A stretch of DNA of 64,000 nucleotides from Physcia stellaris. Lineage: Eukaryota > Ascomycota > Lecanoromycetes > Caliciales > Physciaceae. Shown one piece after another: positions 54,506 to 64,000 of this stretch (positions within the stretch are counted from its first letter, which is position 1; each line of letters opens with the position of its first letter). The stretch is taken from positions 62,001 to 126,000 of the forward strand of contig JABSSW010000046.1 of assembly GCA_018902385.1 (NCBI GenBank), written 5' to 3'. Made by a program: the position numbers and the translations under genes. The notes under the pieces are model-generated. The model saw only the letters and a program-made list of their open reading frames with translations, did not search any database and was not told the DNA's origin.

Positions 54506-55197
54506 ATGGACCCTCAAACAAAAAACAATGATACTCCTTTCTCAGCAACTCGATCAAAAACCCAAAGGGAACCCTCCGCCGACCCCTACGCTTCGGTTGC
54601 ACATGATGAAGAGCCTCAAATCGAGCAATTTCCCGGCCGAGAAAACCGTTTAAACCGCCCAATCCGCATGCAGTCACTGCACTCTCGCAATGAGGATCTT
54701 AAACGACCTATAGAAGACGACTCGGACCTTACAGTCTACGTATTCCCGGGAGGCTGGCAGAGCGGTGATCCACCAGGAGAGAGGTTCATGACTACAGCAA
54801 AGCAGTTGCCGGAGCTGATGAAGAGCCTCCGAAGCGCAATCGGAGATTTTACGCTCTATGCTTGCGATTTTTGGGAATCTAAAGCTCGTCATCAGCATCC
54901 GAGGATAAAGGAGCTCAAGCATGAGGAATGGGATCTCGATAGACTGAAGAGAGGAAAACTTTCGTTCTTTAAGGGTTACTATCATCCAGTAGAATTCAAG
55001 CCTCATACTGGACGTTACCTGCTTCTTCTAAGGAGGTCGGGGACTGGGCTAGTGAAAATATGGTGATACGCGGTAAGTCGCTTAATCTTTGGGACAAAGA
55101 AGATCAGAGCTCACTAGTTGCTAATTCTCTTCGCAGACGCGCATCTCAATTCCCCTCTCAAATTTCTTAGGATAGTCGTTGGCCGGAAGACACCCTG
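54506..55197 (+). pseudogene. Unknown protein gene with one frame change
   Basis: From MDPQTKNNDTPFSATRSKTQ a single frame reads a polar N-terminus and then an ordered part, SDLTVYVFPGGWQSGDPPGE, followed by SLRSAIGDFTLYACDFWESK and GKLSFFKGYYHPVEFKPHTG. Near 55020 the sensible sequence moves to another frame (SSKEVGDWASENMVIR). It then meets a good intron (55073-55137, GTAAGT to TTCGCAG) and ends DAHLNSPLKFLRIVVGRKTP at 55197. A single-base change would explain this. Without it the protein stops at 55066 after 186 residues. No family is recognised. Either a recent pseudogene or a sequencing slip. Confidence 0.55.
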
Positions 55198-55328
55198 AGT
55201 GGCCAAGTGTGTCCAAAAGCACGATGCAGGAAACCACAAATCTGTTCATCGCGCTCCGTGCTTCGGGTGTGACTATCCCATGGCCTGGTAATAAGGGGTG
55301 CTTATCTTCAGGATCCACCGATAGATCT

Positions 55329-55436
55329 ACGATTACCCGGCTTCGGGCGAAATCAGAGGATGATATTGTCTTCATGTCGCTTTCATATCGTCTTCACGTC
55401 GTCTTCATATGCTTTGTGCCAAACCCGGGTAAGCGT
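55329..55436 (+). repeat. Dispersed repeat A, copy 3 (108 bp core)
   Basis: Core bounded by ACGATTACCCGG and CCGGGTAAGCGT, which are 12-base inverted repeats with one mismatch. It contains repeated TCTTCAT-type motifs and GCTTTGTGCCAAACC. About 65 bases beyond the right end are also shared with copy 1. Confidence 0.8.
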
Positions 55437-55551
55437 GCTATCAATTTGGGTGTATTGATGGCAATGCATTGGAGACAAGGTAGCACCACACCAGACCATG
55501 GGATGATCTGTGAACATTTTCGTGACCTCGCTCGCATACTGATATATCAAT

Positions 55552-55706
55552 GTCGACGTGGCTGTGAATGCGCCTTCCCAGTCTTTCAGACCCGATGAAT
55601 CAACGTCGACCTGCCTGTGAATGCGCCTTCCTCATCTCCCAGACCCGATGAATCAACGTCGACGTGGCTATGAATGCGCCTTCCTCCATCCTTCAGACCG
55701 TGAAGG
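55552..55706 (+). repeat. 53-bp tandem repeat, three copies
   Basis: Units start at 55552, 55605 and 55659 with GTCGAC and share TGAATGCGCCTTCC and CAGACCCGATGAATCAAC. Confidence 0.9.
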
Positions 55707-56031
55707 CACTCCATCATCGAACAGTGATGGGGATGATCGACATAGCTCAACTACTTAAACCCCCTTCTCCCCCACCCTTCCTCTCTCCCTTCCACACCTT
55801 CCATCTACACCCAAGACTACCATCCAACCTCAGGGGTTCTATCTATCTCTATGCCTTCTATCCTTACATACATCCTAGTCTATAGCCTTCTATATTGGAC
55901 TGGGACTTCCGAAGAGAAGTGCTGGTACATTGCATTTTAGAACCTCAACACTTCTACGACTAAGACTTATCACCATATACCACATCAAAGCTTCAATATA
56001 TATGCTTTACCAACTATTTCACCGACAAATC

Positions 56032-56116
56032 TGCGCTTACCCGACATCGGACGTAATCGAAGGATGGTTCTCGATCCATAGAATATTCATATGGCTTGTG
56101 CCAAAGTCGGGTCCTA
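56032..56116 (+). repeat. Dispersed repeat A, copy 5 (shortened)
   Basis: Keeps the CACCGACA leader, GCGCTTACCCGA left end, and a CTTGTGCCAAAGTCGGG right part. The middle is about 23 bases shorter. Confidence 0.65.
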
Positions 56117-56242
56117 GTCTTATCACAACAAGCCCGCTTGACAGCCATGTTACAATTCAGCTTTAACCCGGAAATCGGTGATCAAGCGGACGCACCATTC
56201 GACAGCCAGACTATGCTTTTCAGCTATCTCACCGACACATCT

Positions 56243-56350
56243 ACGCTTACCCGGCTTAGGACGGAATCAGAAGATGATGGGCTTTTCTTGTCGGCTTCAT
56301 GTCATCTTCATATTCTCTTCAAATGTCTTGTGCCAAACACGGGTACGCGG
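56243..56350 (+). repeat. Dispersed repeat A, copy 4 (108 bp core)
   Basis: Left end ACGCTTACCCGG, right end ACGGGTACGCGG, same length as copy 3 and the same CACCGACA leader. Confidence 0.8.
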
Positions 56351-56644
56351 TTTGCTATTTCATTCAGGCTAGCTCCGCTGTGGGTATCTGAGTGCTGGAA
56401 ACCTCTTTCCGTGCTAGCTCCACGGCCCCTCGGTGGTGATCGTACAGGCATCACCTCAAGGAACAAAGAAGGGACTCAACAAACTGATTGCTGAAACCCC
56501 GATGTGAATTAGTTCCAATATATTAGCCAGTCATATCACAGCTCATTAAACTTGCCCTGCAGTCCTTGCAGCTTTTCGTACAGGGGTCAAGGCAGAGGGC
56601 AGTGCCGTCTTCACGGACCACAAATTCTTTGTCAGATCGAGCCA

Positions 56645-57720
56645 TACATGTCTGGACTCCCACATGATACCACCCAAAGCGGACTCGAAAGTCGGATCAT
56701 ACACTGCGGTTCGTCATCCGATTTGTATTCGGTTCAACTGATGGTCATTCTCCGGCAAGTGGATATCGGTGTTAGCATCGACAGCGATGATGCTATGTAC
56801 AAACAACCTTCTTGGACTCCCCGAAAAACCTGGCACTCACATGTCTGAGCTCCCATGTCTGGGCTCTCACATGATACCACCCAAAGCGAACTCGAAAACG
56901 GGATCCCACATTGCGGTTCGTCCTCCTGCTTGCATTCGGTTCAGCTGGTGGTTATTCTTCGACAAGTGGAGGTCGGTGCTAGTATCGACAGTGAAGATGC
57001 TATATACAAATAAAGTTCTCGATTTGCCGGAATAACCTGATACTCATATATCTAAACATCCATGTCTGGGCTACAACATGATACCACCCAAAGCGAGATC
57101 GAAAAGTTGATTCACGCAATGCGATTCATGGTTCGGTCTGCATCCGATTCAACTAGTGGTTCCTCTGCCGACAAGTGAAGTTTGATGCTAGTACCGACAG
57201 CGAAGATGCTATCTACAAACAACCTTCTCCAACCAAACTGGCAGGAAAAGCTGGCATTCACATATCTGGGCTCATATGTCTGGACTTCCACATGGCACCA
57301 CCCAAAGCGAAGTCGAAAAGTTGGTTCACGCATTGCGGTTCGCCGTTGCTTCCTTCAGAGATGCAGCCAAGATGGTGGAAAGGTTCATCTTTTATCTTAC
57401 TATAAATGACGCGAGTTCTCGTCTGACAAAGTCACACACATCTGAACCATCAGTCTGGACTTTCACTTGATACCACCCAAAGCGAAGTCGAAAAGTTGGT
57501 TCACGCATAAGGGTTCGCCGTCGGATTTGCTTCAATGAGTGATGCGGCTAAGATGGTGAGGAAGCCTAGCTTATATCTTGCTATAACTGACGCGAGTTTT
57601 CTGTCAGACAGAACCACACATATCTAACCTCTCATGTCTGAATTTTCACAGGATACCACCCAAAGCGAAGTCGAAAAGTTGGTTCACGCATAACGATTCG
57701 CAGTCGGGTTTACTTCATTG
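56645..57720 (+). repeat. Tandem array of about six 176-217 bp units
   Basis: The core ATACCACCCAAAGCGAAGTC followed by GAAAAGTTGGTTCACGCAT recurs near 56668, 56875, 57079, 57294, 57471 and 57654. Early units also share GACAGCGAAGATGCTAT. One frame per unit reads TTQSEVEKLVHALRFAV, then DAAKMV, but stops recur, so at most it is decayed coding repeats. A lone core copy sits at about 59788-59838. Confidence 0.85.
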
Positions 57721-58379
57721 GGCGATGCCGCCAAGATAGTGAGAATATGTCCGGAATAGCCTTGGAGCTGATGCTTTTTTTGCACAAATACTCTTCTGAC
57801 ATGCTCTATCATTGAATCTACAATTCTATATAGATTACAAATTGGACTCATTAAGCACATAAATCGCGTTCGAGCTTTCAGAACACATCTGTAGAGCTTC
57901 ATACTTTAATTGCCAAGCTAGTCCCGTTCCATGAAGCCAGTCGGACAATTTATTTCAGCCGAGTCAGACTCCCGGTGCTCGGATTCCGCCAGCACAGAAG
58001 CTTTGTGCTCAGACGAGGTAATTCTTATTCTTACCGAGCTAAAGCGTGACGTTTTATACAAGACATTAATTACCTACCCTTCCGCCCCGTAATATATTGC
58101 TTATGCCCTATTAGCGAGACCAGTCGCACAACATAAATTCGGCGATCAATCACTGCCATCCTACCACTAGAACCTTAACGGACATCACATACCTACGAGC
58201 CACAGGCAAATTGTTATATATAAGGTTATCATATTACTATAGGCCACTTAATCATTCTATTCATCTTGACAGACATCACTTACCTCCGACCTACACCGAA
58301 AGCATTCTAAGCATACCAGATTACTCCAGCTCACCTGACCGATCCCCCCACCTCGAAGAAAGCACTATATCTTGACGAA
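57721..58379. other. Intergenic, nothing recognised
   Basis: AT-richer than its surroundings, with no domain or repeat beyond ATCACxTACC-like duplicates near 58188 and 58276 (shared GACATCACxTACC). Confidence 0.5.
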
Positions 58380-59606
58380 ATGAGTCAAAATCAGAGCACT
58401 GACTACCCCAGTGCACAACGCGTGCGGCCAAGAAGAAAACTGGTCACAAAATTTAGACTGATTCGAATGCGAACGCGCCACGGGGGCGGTCTCGCTCTCG
58501 CTCTCCCATATCATACAACGAATACCCGAGATGGATTGACCCCGCGCATATTCGACAGGAAAATGTTCTCAGCGATGACGAGTACAAGTGATTCGAGTCG
58601 GCCTCCCCTGAAACAAAAGACCTGGACAGATTCTGGGAGATCAAATCGGCAGCCAACCGCCCAACAAAAACTTCAACTGTTCAAAATAAATACGCACCCG
58701 AACACCCCACAGTGGGCTACCCCCCAGAGCGGGCGCCCAGGCGCACGTTCCGCCGAGATGGGTAGGGGGTTTGACCCCAGAGACCAGAAGCGACCAGACT
58801 TCGCCCCACCCTCGACGACAGACCTACAGTCATACTGGGAAAAGACCGATGCAGAACGGACACTCAGCCAAGAAAGTAACGTAAGGAGCGGACGCCCAAG
58901 GGCACGATCCGAAATGGCCAGGGGGCTCGACCCCAAAGACTATGAACGGTCAGACTCTTCTTCCCCGCCCACAGCAGATCTTGAAAGCTATTGGGAAAAG
59001 ACAGGGGCCGAGCGGATCTGCATCTCCTCCTCCTCTATCTTCAACAGACCTAGATCTATACTAGGAGAAGACCGCCGCCGAGCGGACATCCAATCAAGAC
59101 GTCAGCGTACAATGCGGGAGACCCAGAGTCAGAGTTGTTCAAAGGCTTTGAGGCTTTTAAGCAAAATCGCTTCGGCTTTGGTCCTTCTTCAACATCCGTT
59201 CTCATCAGCGACTCCGACGCCAAACCATGACACCAACTCTGACAGACCAACGAGATTCACCCTGCTAAGGTGGTTGGAAGAGACGTCCCAGGAAGGCTCT
59301 TGGTCCAGCCTGAGTCCTCATTACGAGAATGCACCTGCTACCGCCTTCCAACCACAACGACCCACACTACTCACCATGTCTTCCAAAACATCCTCACAAA
59401 ACCCGAAAGTCCCCCACGACAAGCCAATCAACCCATCCTCGGGATCTCAGCGCCAACCCACCCCACCCGATATGAGCTACGCCCTGCAGCGATGGCTCAA
59501 CGAGACACCCCAAGAGGGCCCTCCTATAAGGCTCAATCCCTTTGCCCAAATCCCATCTGCCTCTGTAGCAGACAAAGCGAAGCGAGCCTATGGCTCCAAA
59601 CAATGA
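58380..59606 (+). CDS. Unknown repeat-containing protein (408 aa), possibly frame-damaged
   Basis: A single open frame from ATG 58380 to TGA 59604-59606. It has two clear ~50-residue units: SGRPGARSAEMGRGFDP...STTDLQSYWEKTDAERTLSQ and SGRPRARSEMARGLDP...TADLESYWEKTGAER. A third unit is present in DNA near 59030-59120 but lies out of frame (STDLDLY, EKTAAERTSNQDVSVQ). The C-terminal part carries a second repeat type, RWLEETSQEG and RWLNETPQEG. A related tail segment recurs after the stop near 59670 (SESELIEGFEA), matching PESELFKGFEA in the alternate frame at about 59120. The family is unknown and the protein is mostly disordered. The third-unit frame change suggests the present long frame is partly fortuitous. 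Confidence 0.5.
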   Translation: MSQNQSTDYPSAQRVRPRRKLVTKFRLIRMRTRHGGGLALALPYHTTNTRDGLTPRIFDRKMFSAMTSTSDSSRPPLKQKTWTDSGRSNRQPTAQQKLQLFKINTHPNTPQWATPQSGRPGARSAEMGRGFDPRDQKRPDFAPPSTTDLQSYWEKTDAERTLSQESNVRSGRPRARSEMARGLDPKDYERSDSSSPPTADLESYWEKTGAERICISSSSIFNRPRSILGEDRRRADIQSRRQRTMRETQSQSCSKALRLLSKIASALVLLQHPFSSATPTPNHDTNSDRPTRFTLLRWLEETSQEGSWSSLSPHYENAPATAFQPQRPTLLTMSSKTSSQNPKVPHDKPINPSSGSQRQPTPPDMSYALQRWLNETPQEGPPIRLNPFAQIPSASVADKAKRAYGSKQ

Positions 59607-61030
59607 GTGATCATTGGATCAGGTACACCGAGTCGATATCCAGCTAAGAAGCCAATGCACAACCTGGGAGGCTCGGAATCAGAGTTGATCGAAGGCTTCG
59701 AGGCATCTGATCCAGCTCTACTTCTCCGTCAACACCAGCCATCATCAGCTCCTCGAAGCTCTAAATTCGTCGAATTATGAAAACTCCCATGGCGAACTCA
59801 AAAAGTTGGTTCACGCATTGCGGTTCGCCGTCCGGCTCGTGAATCGATTGCGCCGTGTCAAAAATTCATGCTTGAGGTTAATCGTTATTCAGAGCTCGAA
59901 AACCCTCGGAAACACGAACGAGTTGCAGTTTTTCAATGCGATATTTTTGGAGTCAGTGACTGGATACTACAGATAGTCTCTAGTGGTCATCTCTGATCTA
60001 GTGCTTCCCCCTACCTTCAAAAGAGCCACCAAGTCATTCCGATTCAGGATGACAATGTCATCTGGCTGAAGACATTATGTCAGGACGATGCCGTACTTCC
60101 TTCATTGCTATATACGAAAAGCTTGGTGTTTGGGGCCAAACCGGTCTGTGGGTCTGCTGCATGGGGCGAAACAGATCAGCAGAGCAGCTTTCGGGACATG
60201 GCTACATTTACTGTCTCGGTTTGAGTTGTGGAGGAAAAGAAGAGACAAAGTCTGGTATGGAGGTGGAAACGTCGGAGGAGATTGAGAACAGGAATGGGTG
60301 AGCGAGGCAAAGGAGAGGCGAAAGATAAGGCATTGAATTCATGTTGGGCCTGAATACTCGTTGATACAAGCGATGATACGAGTCAGAGAGTTCATATCAA
60401 GCTCGATCTCGAAAACCGAGACTCAGTCCAGGGACTCAAATTTTTGTCTCCATGTAATATACTGCACGGAAAATATATAAAGAAGAAGACTTATCATTCA
60501 AAAGATGTTTGAAAAAGTAGCTGTATCGATTGTTGTAAAGCTCCCGCTGATTTGGGGCTGAATGGAGGTCGCTAAGCTGCTCGTACTTGCTCATCAGGCT
60601 TTCTCCTAGCACTCCTCAACCCCGTCCTCGTCCTCCTCGGCCTCCCCACCGCCATTCAACACCCTCCCCTCAAACCTCCCATTAAACCCCCTCGCCACCG
60701 ACCACCCCCTCCCAATCCATACTCCCCCAATCCACCACCCTCCTCTCAAACCTCGCATTAAACCCCCCGCCACCCCCTCCCAATCCACCACCCTCCAAGT
60801 CAGGCAACCGGAAGTCTATCAGGGTATATGCTAATACATCGCACTAATTGGTACAAGACCATGGGACACTGAGGCGATGTAAGTAGGCGAAATAGATAGA
60901 CAATGAATAGATTCCTCTCAAACCTCTTATTAAACTCCCTCGCCACTCTCTCCCCCGCTCCGTTCCTTCGCGTCTGAAGGCTCGATTGAACTCAGAAATC
61001 ACGTCGAGAAACCGGCGTCGGATCTTATTA
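59607..61030. other. Intergenic, with small repeats
   Basis: Contains the tail duplication near 59670, a single copy of the 205-bp array core (59788-59838) and the C-rich repe at 60640-60950. No gene called. Confidence 0.45.
60640..60950 (-). repeat. C-rich direct repeats, three units
   Basis: Units share CTCAAACCTCxxATTAAAC and CCACCxxCTCCCAATCCA. They lie near 60669, 60745 and 60914. On the minus strand they read as Gly/Trp-rich low-complexity peptide. Confidence 0.75.
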
Positions 61031-61872
61031 CTATACAATCACTTGTAGCCTTTTGCCTGAAGCCCGTACATGGATTTGTCTGTCTGAACTCAGCTCCATC
61101 TTTACCATTGTTCTGGAAGCGAATTGAGTCTTGAGCGAGCTGGTTGGCCGCCTTTCCGGATAGCCATTGGGTACGACTGGATGGAGAATGTTGGTATTGA
61201 TGGCCATGAATGCCTTTGAATGAGCGACGAAGAGCAGGAAAGAAGGAAAGGCGAAAGACGGAGCAGTTTCATGGCCAGTGATAGGGCGCTGAGAACCGTC
61301 GACGCCGCTGAGTTCCGCTCCATCTTTACCATCGTTCTGGAAGCGAATTGAGTCTTGAGCGAGCTGGTTGGCCGCCTGTCCGGATAGCCATTGGGTACGA
61401 CTGGATGAAGAATGGTTGTATTGATGGCCATGAATGCCTTGTGAATGAGCGAGGAAGAGCAGGAAAGAAGGAAAGGCGAAAGACGGAGCAATTTCATGGC
61501 CAGTGATAGGGCGCTGAGAATCGTCGACGCCGTTGGTTTGTTCTTCCGTTCCATCTTTACCATCGTTCTGGAAGCGGATTGAGTCTTGAGCGAGCTGGTT
61601 GGCCGCTTGTCCGGATAGCCACTGGGTACGACTGGATGAAGAATGGTTGTATTGATGGCCATGAATGCCTTGTGAATAGTTACCCACAGGAACCTCGCCA
61701 GCATCGCTCAAGGCGTGTCTTGAGCGAGCTGGTTGACCGCCTGTCCGGATAGCCATTGGGTACGACTGGATGAAGAATGGTTGTATTGATAATGATGGCC
61801 ATGAATGCTCTGTGAATAGTTACCCACAGGAACCTCGCCAGCATCGCTGGAGCGTTCATGGTTGGTTATGGA
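61031..61872 (-). CDS. Repeat-built gene-like locus, unknown (broken frame)
   Basis: Minus-strand frame from ATG 61756 to 61031 is 241 residues and consists of ~75-residue tandem units. Each reads SQGIHGHQYNHSSSSRTQWL, then SGQAANQLAQDSIRFQNDGK, then DDSQRPITGHE and a hydrophobic SFAFPSFLLFLAHS. The last unit is read in another frame. Upstream, an exon-like segment starting ATG 61872 (MSITNHERSSDAGEVPVGNY) contains the first unit but stops after LAQDTP, at a partial-duplication junction. ACTAAT and TTATAG just before 61872 look like a splice branch and acceptor, so this may be the 3' part of the locus at 62145-63100. Function unknown. Confidence 0.35.
61090..61860 (-). repeat. About 228-bp tandem repeat, 3.5 copies
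   Basis: TTCTGGAAGCGAATTGAGTC recurs near 61110, 61334 and 61565, with a partial unit near 61712. Identity between units is high, so expansion is recent. Confidence 0.9.
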
Positions 61873-61911
61873 CATCTATAAGGTTTGATGATTAGTATAC
61901 GAAACCGGGCA

Positions 61912-62030
61912 CCCTGCAACGTTGAAATCCTTGGCTTTGCCCATGTTGAAACTGTTGCCAGCCGGCGGCAAGGTTGAAATCCTTTGGCTTTGCCCACGTA
62001 GAGGCTGTTGCCAGCCGCTCAGCAGCCGGC
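61912..62030 (+). repeat. Tandem duplication of about 57 bp
   Basis: AAGGTTGAAATCC / AACGTTGAAATCC, TTGGCTTTGCCCA and CTGTTGCCAGCCG recur once each in direct order. Confidence 0.8.
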
Positions 62031-62144
62031 AATGTAGCACGAATTCTATTTGGCGTCGGTCTGTGGTGGCATTGGTGGCACACCTACTGCTGGTCGACCT
62101 GGGAATCTTGGAGGCATTAAAAATTGCTGTTGGCTGCAAGCAGC

Positions 62145-63100
62145 CTAGTGCTGCTGCTGTTGACCGGTCGACAAACAGCCTGAGAATCCTGAAGAGGACA
62201 TTGTGGCACAGAAGTCCGAACTCTGAGTTGAAGAAGACTTGTCAGCTTCGTAGCCAACAGAGAAGAAAGCATGGAATGAGTGTGACTAACAGGATATCCA
62301 TGGCTGAATTCAGGGCTCACAGCGAATGGAGTATGAGGTATTGTATGGCCGTACAATGGCCCACCGTACAGCATCGGGGTCGGTTGGTGAGGAAAGACCT
62401 GCTGAGGAGGTATACCATACACTGGAGGATCCGGAACACCAGTGTATTGAAATTGATGAGGATGGTATGGTCCAGGAACCAGAGGAAAAGGCAAGTCTGG
62501 GTGAGTCCTGAAGAGGACATGGTGGCCCAAGAAGTCCGAACCCTGGGTTGAAGAAAGTTTGTCAGCTGCGTGGCCCAAAGAGAAGAAAGCATGGAATGTG
62601 TGTAACTAACAGGATATCCATGGCTGAATCCAGGGGTCATAGCGAATGGAGTATGAAGTATTGCATGACCGTACAATAGCCCACCGTACAGCATCGGGAT
62701 CGGTTGCTGAGGAAAGACCTGGAACACTATTGTATTGAAATTGATGAGGATGGTAGACTTCAGAAACCCGAGAAAGAGGCACGTTTGACGGTATGTTTAT
62801 CGTCGAAGTCATTGTTGGATATGGATAGTAGTTTTGATTAGAGCTTGAAGCCGAAGCTGGCAATGATTGAGGTGGAGTGGCACTCGATGTAGGGATGTTG
62901 ATGAAAGACGGCGTGAACATGCTCTGTGGTCGAGGAGCGGGAAGATTTTCTGGCTGGGAGGCATTGACCTTGTGAGCCTCCGAGTTACCTGCTACATCCG
63001 GACCATGCTCCCCACCCATGGGGTGGGGATCGGACGGGCGGCCTTCTCGCCTAGGATCCACATGGACATCCATACTCATCTTGTAGTCACAGAGACGCAT
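62145..63100 (-). pseudogene. Pro/Tyr-rich protein gene with a duplicated exon-intron unit
   Basis: Best model: complement(join(62145..62222, 62291..62542, 62611..63100)). Both introns (68 bases each) have GTTAGT donors, GCTGAC or similar branch sites and CAG ends, and are copies of each other. Exon 1 holds NYYPYPTMTSTINIPSNVPL and YHPHQFQYNSVPG. Exon 2 holds a second YHPHQFQYTGVPDPPVYGIP and QQVFPHQPTPMLYGGPLYGH. A deletion in the exon 1 copy removes the PDPPVYGIPPQ equivalent and changes frame. The short last exon runs into a Gln tract ended by TAG where sequence beyond (SQQQFLMPPRFPGRPAVGVP) still looks coding to about 62050. Function unknown. The composition resembles disordered RNA-binding or prion-like proteins. 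Confidence 0.5.
62190..62800 (-). repeat. Segmental tandem duplication, ~320 and ~290 bp
   Basis: GAAGAAAGCATGGAATG, ACTAACAGGATATCCATGGC and CCCACCGTACAGCATCGGG recur in the same order about 320 bases apart. The duplicated block spans exon end, intron and exon start. Confidence 0.9.
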
Positions 63101-63128
63101 TGTATCTTGATGTACTCGCGGCTGAGGT

Positions 63129-63195
63129 TGTGAAAAGGTATGTTTGCCGTCGAAGCCATTGTTGGATACGGATAGTAGTTTTGATTAGAGCTTGA
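63129..63195 (-). repeat. Copy of the segment at 62788-62850
   Basis: GGTATGTTTGCCGTCGAAG and TTGGATACGGATAGTAGTTT match, with few changes, the coding segment for NYYPYPTM at about 62788-62850. It lies just upstream of the ATG at 63100. Confidence 0.8.
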
Positions 63196-63514
63196 GGGTT
63201 AACTATTCGAAGGTCGATGAGCAGAGAGAGAATAGCCAGGTTCTGGACATCCTGAATGGTGTTTTGGATGGGGACGAAAGGTGATCGTAGGCCTGCTGGT
63301 TCCTAACCCCGAGAAAAATGGGGCCGCTTAAAGATTCACTTCTGCCACTACCACACTTGGCTAGAACTTCACGATCACTCTGTACACAGTAGCCAACCTA
63401 TGCTCTGTTGACAGGTAATGAGGGAATATGTATTGCGTACGTTACGCACACAAGCGTTGCGATCACCAGCGCACCCAATCCTCTCACAAGCTCTTCCCTC
63501 GACCACTCGCCGAG

Positions 63515-63660
63515 GGCGACCTCCAAGTTCAGCCCCAAAGCCCTGCAGGAGCCCTACAGCCACCCGTACAGCTACTCCGGCAATCAATCCCTGAACGGCA
63601 AGAGCGAGGAGCTGGCGACCTCCAAGTTCAGTCCCAAAGCCAGGAGCCCTACAACATCCG
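63515..63660 (+). repeat. ~95-bp tandem duplication near the right edge
   Basis: GCGACCTCCAAGTTCAG and CCCAAAGCC...GGAGCCCTACA occur twice. Plus-strand frames across it (63408-63710 and 63428-63820) read Ser/Gln/Pro-rich peptides. A gene may continue beyond the window but no start or domain is clear. Confidence 0.7.
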
Positions 63661-64000
63661 GTACAGCCACCTGGTGGGTGAACTCCCGAACGGTAAGTGC
63701 GAACAGCTGACGATCTTCAAACATAGAGGTTGGAATTTTTCTGATCAAATGTACGATAGCTATGCGGGAAGCTGCTGTCAGGCTTTGGAACTGGCCGAAC
63801 CAGACAGAACCGCCTTCTGATTGTAGCGTCCCACCGCTTACACCGCCACGTCACAACGACGCTCTGTCTTACCAATACGGGCCATCAGAGCCTTGGAGCT
63901 CACTCGTCAAGACTATCATGCAATCACAGGCAACGAAGCCCCTGTGACTCCGGCCGATAGCAGCTACGAAATCCAGTACCACTCCTTACAATTGGAGCTG

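Noticed and set aside
56645-57720. CRISPR array
   Set aside because: Units are 176-217 bp and diverge along their length, with no short conserved repeat separated by unique spacers; the host is a eukaryote.

Overview
The window looks like nuclear DNA of a filamentous ascomycete (Pezizomycotina). Genes are compact, with introns of about 50-130 bases carrying GTRNGT-like donors and CTNAC/CTGAC-like branch sites. One gene, the iron-sulfur subunit of succinate dehydrogenase (sdhB), can be named with certainty. Its Pro225, Asn230 and His272 fall on exactly the residue numbers used for Botrytis SdhB, so a leotiomycete (Helotiales) is my tentative placement. No rRNA, tRNA, CRISPR array or telomere repeat was seen.

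Left third (1-23 kb), gene-rich: a large unknown protein cut by the left edge (1-2441, -); a two-repeat unknown protein (4454-5372, +); a long composite locus ending in an MBD4-like HhH-GPD mismatch DNA glycosylase (6153-9439, +); sdhB (10510-11548, -); a five-exon unknown protein (13084-14957, +); a membrane-anchored RlpA/expansin-like protein (15449-16156, +); a SANT/Myb-like small protein ending in RPWEL (16554-17249, -); an HMG-box regulator (17955-19107, +); a small secreted protein (19993-20605, -); and an F-box-like protein (21190-22497, -).

Middle (23-44 kb), gene-poor and decayed: fragments of a sulfotransferase-like gene, a flavin monooxygenase and a cytochrome P450; a small Cys-containing coiled-coil protein (27724-28077, -); a second RPWEL-family copy stopped by a TGA at a conserved Trp (29000-29611, +); a small membrane protein (35678-35923, -); and a MOSC-domain protein with a transmembrane insert (36909-37822, +). 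Between them lie minisatellites, a 17-bp perfect palindrome, a pair of tandem 380/344-bp repeats with a palindromic TATA-like core, and several diverged segmental duplications.

Right third (44-64 kb): a seven-exon MFS drug:H+-antiporter-type transporter (44824-46884, -), then a repeat-ridden region. It holds a dispersed family with a 108-bp core bounded by inverted repeats (five copies in the window), a ~205-bp tandem array, 53-bp and ~230-bp tandem arrays, and at least four gene-like loci whose coding parts are themselves built from tandem duplications (52475-53473, 58380-59606, 61031-61872, 62145-63100). Several of these show frame changes. This reads as a fast-evolving accessory region where local duplication makes and breaks open reading frames. 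The genes share no evident single pathway. The MFS transporter beside P450 and monooxygenase relics may be what is left of a metabolic cluster, which is inference only.
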